Assembly: GCA_013140465.1 (NCBI GenBank)
Contig: JABFST010000117.1
Coordinates: forward strand, 1 to 7,643
Length of the DNA stretch: 7,643 bases
Direction of reading: 5' to 3'
From: Methylococcaceae bacterium
Lineage (GTDB): Bacteria > Pseudomonadota > Gammaproteobacteria > Methylococcales > Methylomonadaceae
The notes under the pieces were generated by a model. The model had not been told where the DNA came from and did not search any database. It was given only the letters and a program-made list of their open reading frames with translations. Shown here piece after piece: positions 6,039-7,643 of this stretch. The position numbers and the translations under genes are program-made. How positions within the stretch are numbered: position 1 is the stretch's first letter; each line of letters begins with the position of its first letter.

Positions 6039-7643
6039 ATGCTTCGTAAATATTCTGTCTTACTAATACTACTACTCCTGCCTGTATTAGTCATCCTTGC
6101 GGTTTTTTTTAGGCCCGGCCTAGAACAGAAGGCAAGGGTTACACCTCCTGCAACCGTTTATAACCGTTCCGCTGACAACAGCAGTATTGAAAAACCCTGC
6201 TCAAATGAGCACCCAGAGTGGCGGCCTGCACAAGTCATTGAAGGTGTCGCCATTGCCGCCGCACCGTCTTGTGAGCCAGACAACCCCTATGATGTTGCTG
6301 TTGCGGTCAAAGGCACCAACAATGTGTCTATGGCAACCTTAATGCAAACTCAGTTGGCGCAAGATGCTTTGATTATGGGTGATGACCTAGACCATGACGG
6401 CGACCCCGATGTCATCCATATTAAGCTGGAAGTGGTCGAACTTAACGGTTCCAGCCCCGATGGTGAGTTTCTGATAAACACTTTTGACATAGCCCCGGGC
6501 ATACAGCCTGGGCTGTGGGTTTATGCGCTCAAATCACGCGGCATGGCCTTGAAAAACTTTAACTCGGTCGTCGCTAATCCCTTATTGCGTGCGCCGTCGC
6601 CAGTATTGCGCGTAGAGCAAGGCGACAAGGTTTTTATCACCCTAGAAAACACCCATTATTTGCCGCATACGATCCACTTGCACGGCGTGGATCATCCGTG
6701 GCTAACGGCAAAAGGCGAAGATAACGATGGCATGGAAGTGCATTCGGTGTTTCCGGGCAAAAGCCACACTTACGAAATACAGCCCAGACATGCGGGAACC
6801 ATGCTTTACCATTGCCATGTGCAAACCGCACAGCACTTCATGATGGGCTTGAACGGCATGTTTATTGTCGAAGCCAATTTGCCCAATAACGCGCTGCAAA
6901 CGTTTAATGTTGGCGCAGGGCAAGTTCGCCATCCGTCCGTCGCGGTCAGCAAAAATTATAGCCAAGAATATGATTTGCATTACCAATCGGTGGACAAAAA
7001 GCTGTCCGGCATCATCCAGGCCGCCAACGATCCGCGCCTGATCGCCCAACGCATGGGGCGTGATTACAATATGACCGAATCGTTTGAAAATTATTTTATG
7101 CTCAACGGTCATTCTTTTCCGTACACCTTACGCGATGCAATGATTATCGCCGATGAAAACGAAGACATTAAGTTAAATATTGCCAATCTGCAACGCTCAG
7201 CGATTGCCCTGCACATTCACGGGCATAAGGCCACCATTACCGCCTTAGACGGCGTGGAATTGGCGGCGGGTGCACAAATCACGCGTGACGTGTTTGATAT
7301 TGCCCCGGCGCAGCGCACCGACTTACATCTACAAACCAAAAACAATGGCTTAGACAGTTATGGTCCGGGCTTGTGGATGTTTCATGACCATGTGCCTACC
7401 GGAACGACCAGTGACGGCATTGAGCCTGGCGGCAATATGGCGATTTTAGCCTACAAGCATTTGCTGGATGAAACAGGTATGCCCACGATGCACGATGCCT
7501 TATTTGACCAAATCTTCAACAAAGATTACTACGCCAAAAAACAACCGGTATGGGGCGTAGAGGGCGAGTATGCGGCATTATTGGGTGATGCGGGCTTATT
7601 GCCGCCCGACTATGTGCGCATAGTGATTTTTGGTGTATTGGTG
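6039..7643 (+). CDS. two-domain-type multicopper oxidase, N-terminal 535 residues (truncated by window end)
   Basis: The frame is open from the ATG at 6039 to the last base with no stop. This is the only in-frame ATG after the upstream stop at 5994-5996, and it gives a basic-then-hydrophobic N-terminus (residues 1-24). That segment is an export signal or uncleaved anchor; no clear AxA or lipobox is seen. The Shine-Dalgarno is weak (GGA only 2 nt before the start). After an extension of about 160 residues with C54, C78 and an Asp-rich loop (116-124), domain 1 has HTIHLHG (210-216) and YHCHVQTAQH (257-266). These supply type 1 ligands H210, C259 and H266 and trinuclear-site His 213, 215, 258 and 260. 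Domain 2 has HIHG (392-395) and HDH (449-451), with no type 1 Cys. This fits two-domain oxidases with type 1 copper in domain 1 only. Residues 525-535 begin a hydrophobic stretch, possibly a membrane helix. It should oxidise a substrate in the periplasm using O2; the substrate is unknown. Confidence 0.9.
   Translation, partial: MLRKYSVLLILLLLPVLVILAVFFRPGLEQKARVTPPATVYNRSADNSSIEKPCSNEHPEWRPAQVIEGVAIAAAPSCEPDNPYDVAVAVKGTNNVSMATLMQTQLAQDALIMGDDLDHDGDPDVIHIKLEVVELNGSSPDGEFLINTFDIAPGIQPGLWVYALKSRGMALKNFNSVVANPLLRAPSPVLRVEQGDKVFITLENTHYLPHTIHLHGVDHPWLTAKGEDNDGMEVHSVFPGKSHTYEIQPRHAGTMLYHCHVQTAQHFMMGLNGMFIVEANLPNNALQTFNVGAGQVRHPSVAVSKNYSQEYDLHYQSVDKKLSGIIQAANDPRLIAQRMGRDYNMTESFENYFMLNGHSFPYTLRDAMIIADENEDIKLNIANLQRSAIALHIHGHKATITALDGVELAAGAQITRDVFDIAPAQRTDLHLQTKNNGLDSYGPGLWMFHDHVPTGTTSDGIEPGGNMAILAYKHLLDETGMPTMHDALFDQIFNKDYYAKKQPVWGVEGEYAALLGDAGLLPPDYVRIVIFGVLV

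Noticed and set aside
6702..7112. 136-codon minus-strand frame inside the multicopper oxidase region
   Set aside because: The plus strand encodes conserved copper motifs through this region, including HCH at 258-260. The minus-strand frame is a shadow.

Overview
The window looks like chromosomal DNA of a Gram-negative gammaproteobacterium. Moderate GC, codon choice, the MASE1-CHASE-GAF-GGDEF-EAL architecture and a periplasmic-type multicopper oxidase would suit a Methylococcales-like methanotroph. That placement is an impression from protein style, not something the sequence proves.

Layout. (1) Positions 1-2219, plus strand, hold the end of an ABC-export operon of the gliding-motility GldA/GldF/GldG type: the last ~59 codons of the ATPase, a complete ABC-2 permease, and a complete GldG-like auxiliary protein. 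The reading frames overlap by 10 and 1 nt, so translation is probably coupled. (2) Positions 2223-5612, minus strand, hold one large gene (1129 aa) for a membrane-bound cyclic-di-GMP enzyme with three sensory modules and apparently intact synthase and phosphodiesterase domains. It converges on the GldG gene with only 3 bp between the stop codons. (3) Positions 5613-6038 are a 426-bp divergent intergenic region. It has operator-like palindromes, weak promoter matches, alternative hairpins and a possible 18-codon ORF. (4) From 6039 to the window end, plus strand, is the first 535 codons of a membrane-anchored or exported multicopper oxidase that runs off the edge.

How they may work together. 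The ABC proteins should form one inner-membrane complex of unknown substrate. The c-di-GMP enzyme and the oxidase are divergently transcribed and could share control from the palindromes between them. Nothing in the sequence links the ABC operon functionally to the other two genes.

The most interesting items are the oxidase and the intergenic region. The oxidase has its type 1 copper site only in domain 1, a probable Leu axial position, an Asp-rich loop and a putative C-terminal membrane segment. The intergenic region has an 8-bp-arm palindrome, an extra half-site and two mutually exclusive hairpins. No wholly new system can be demonstrated from this window alone.
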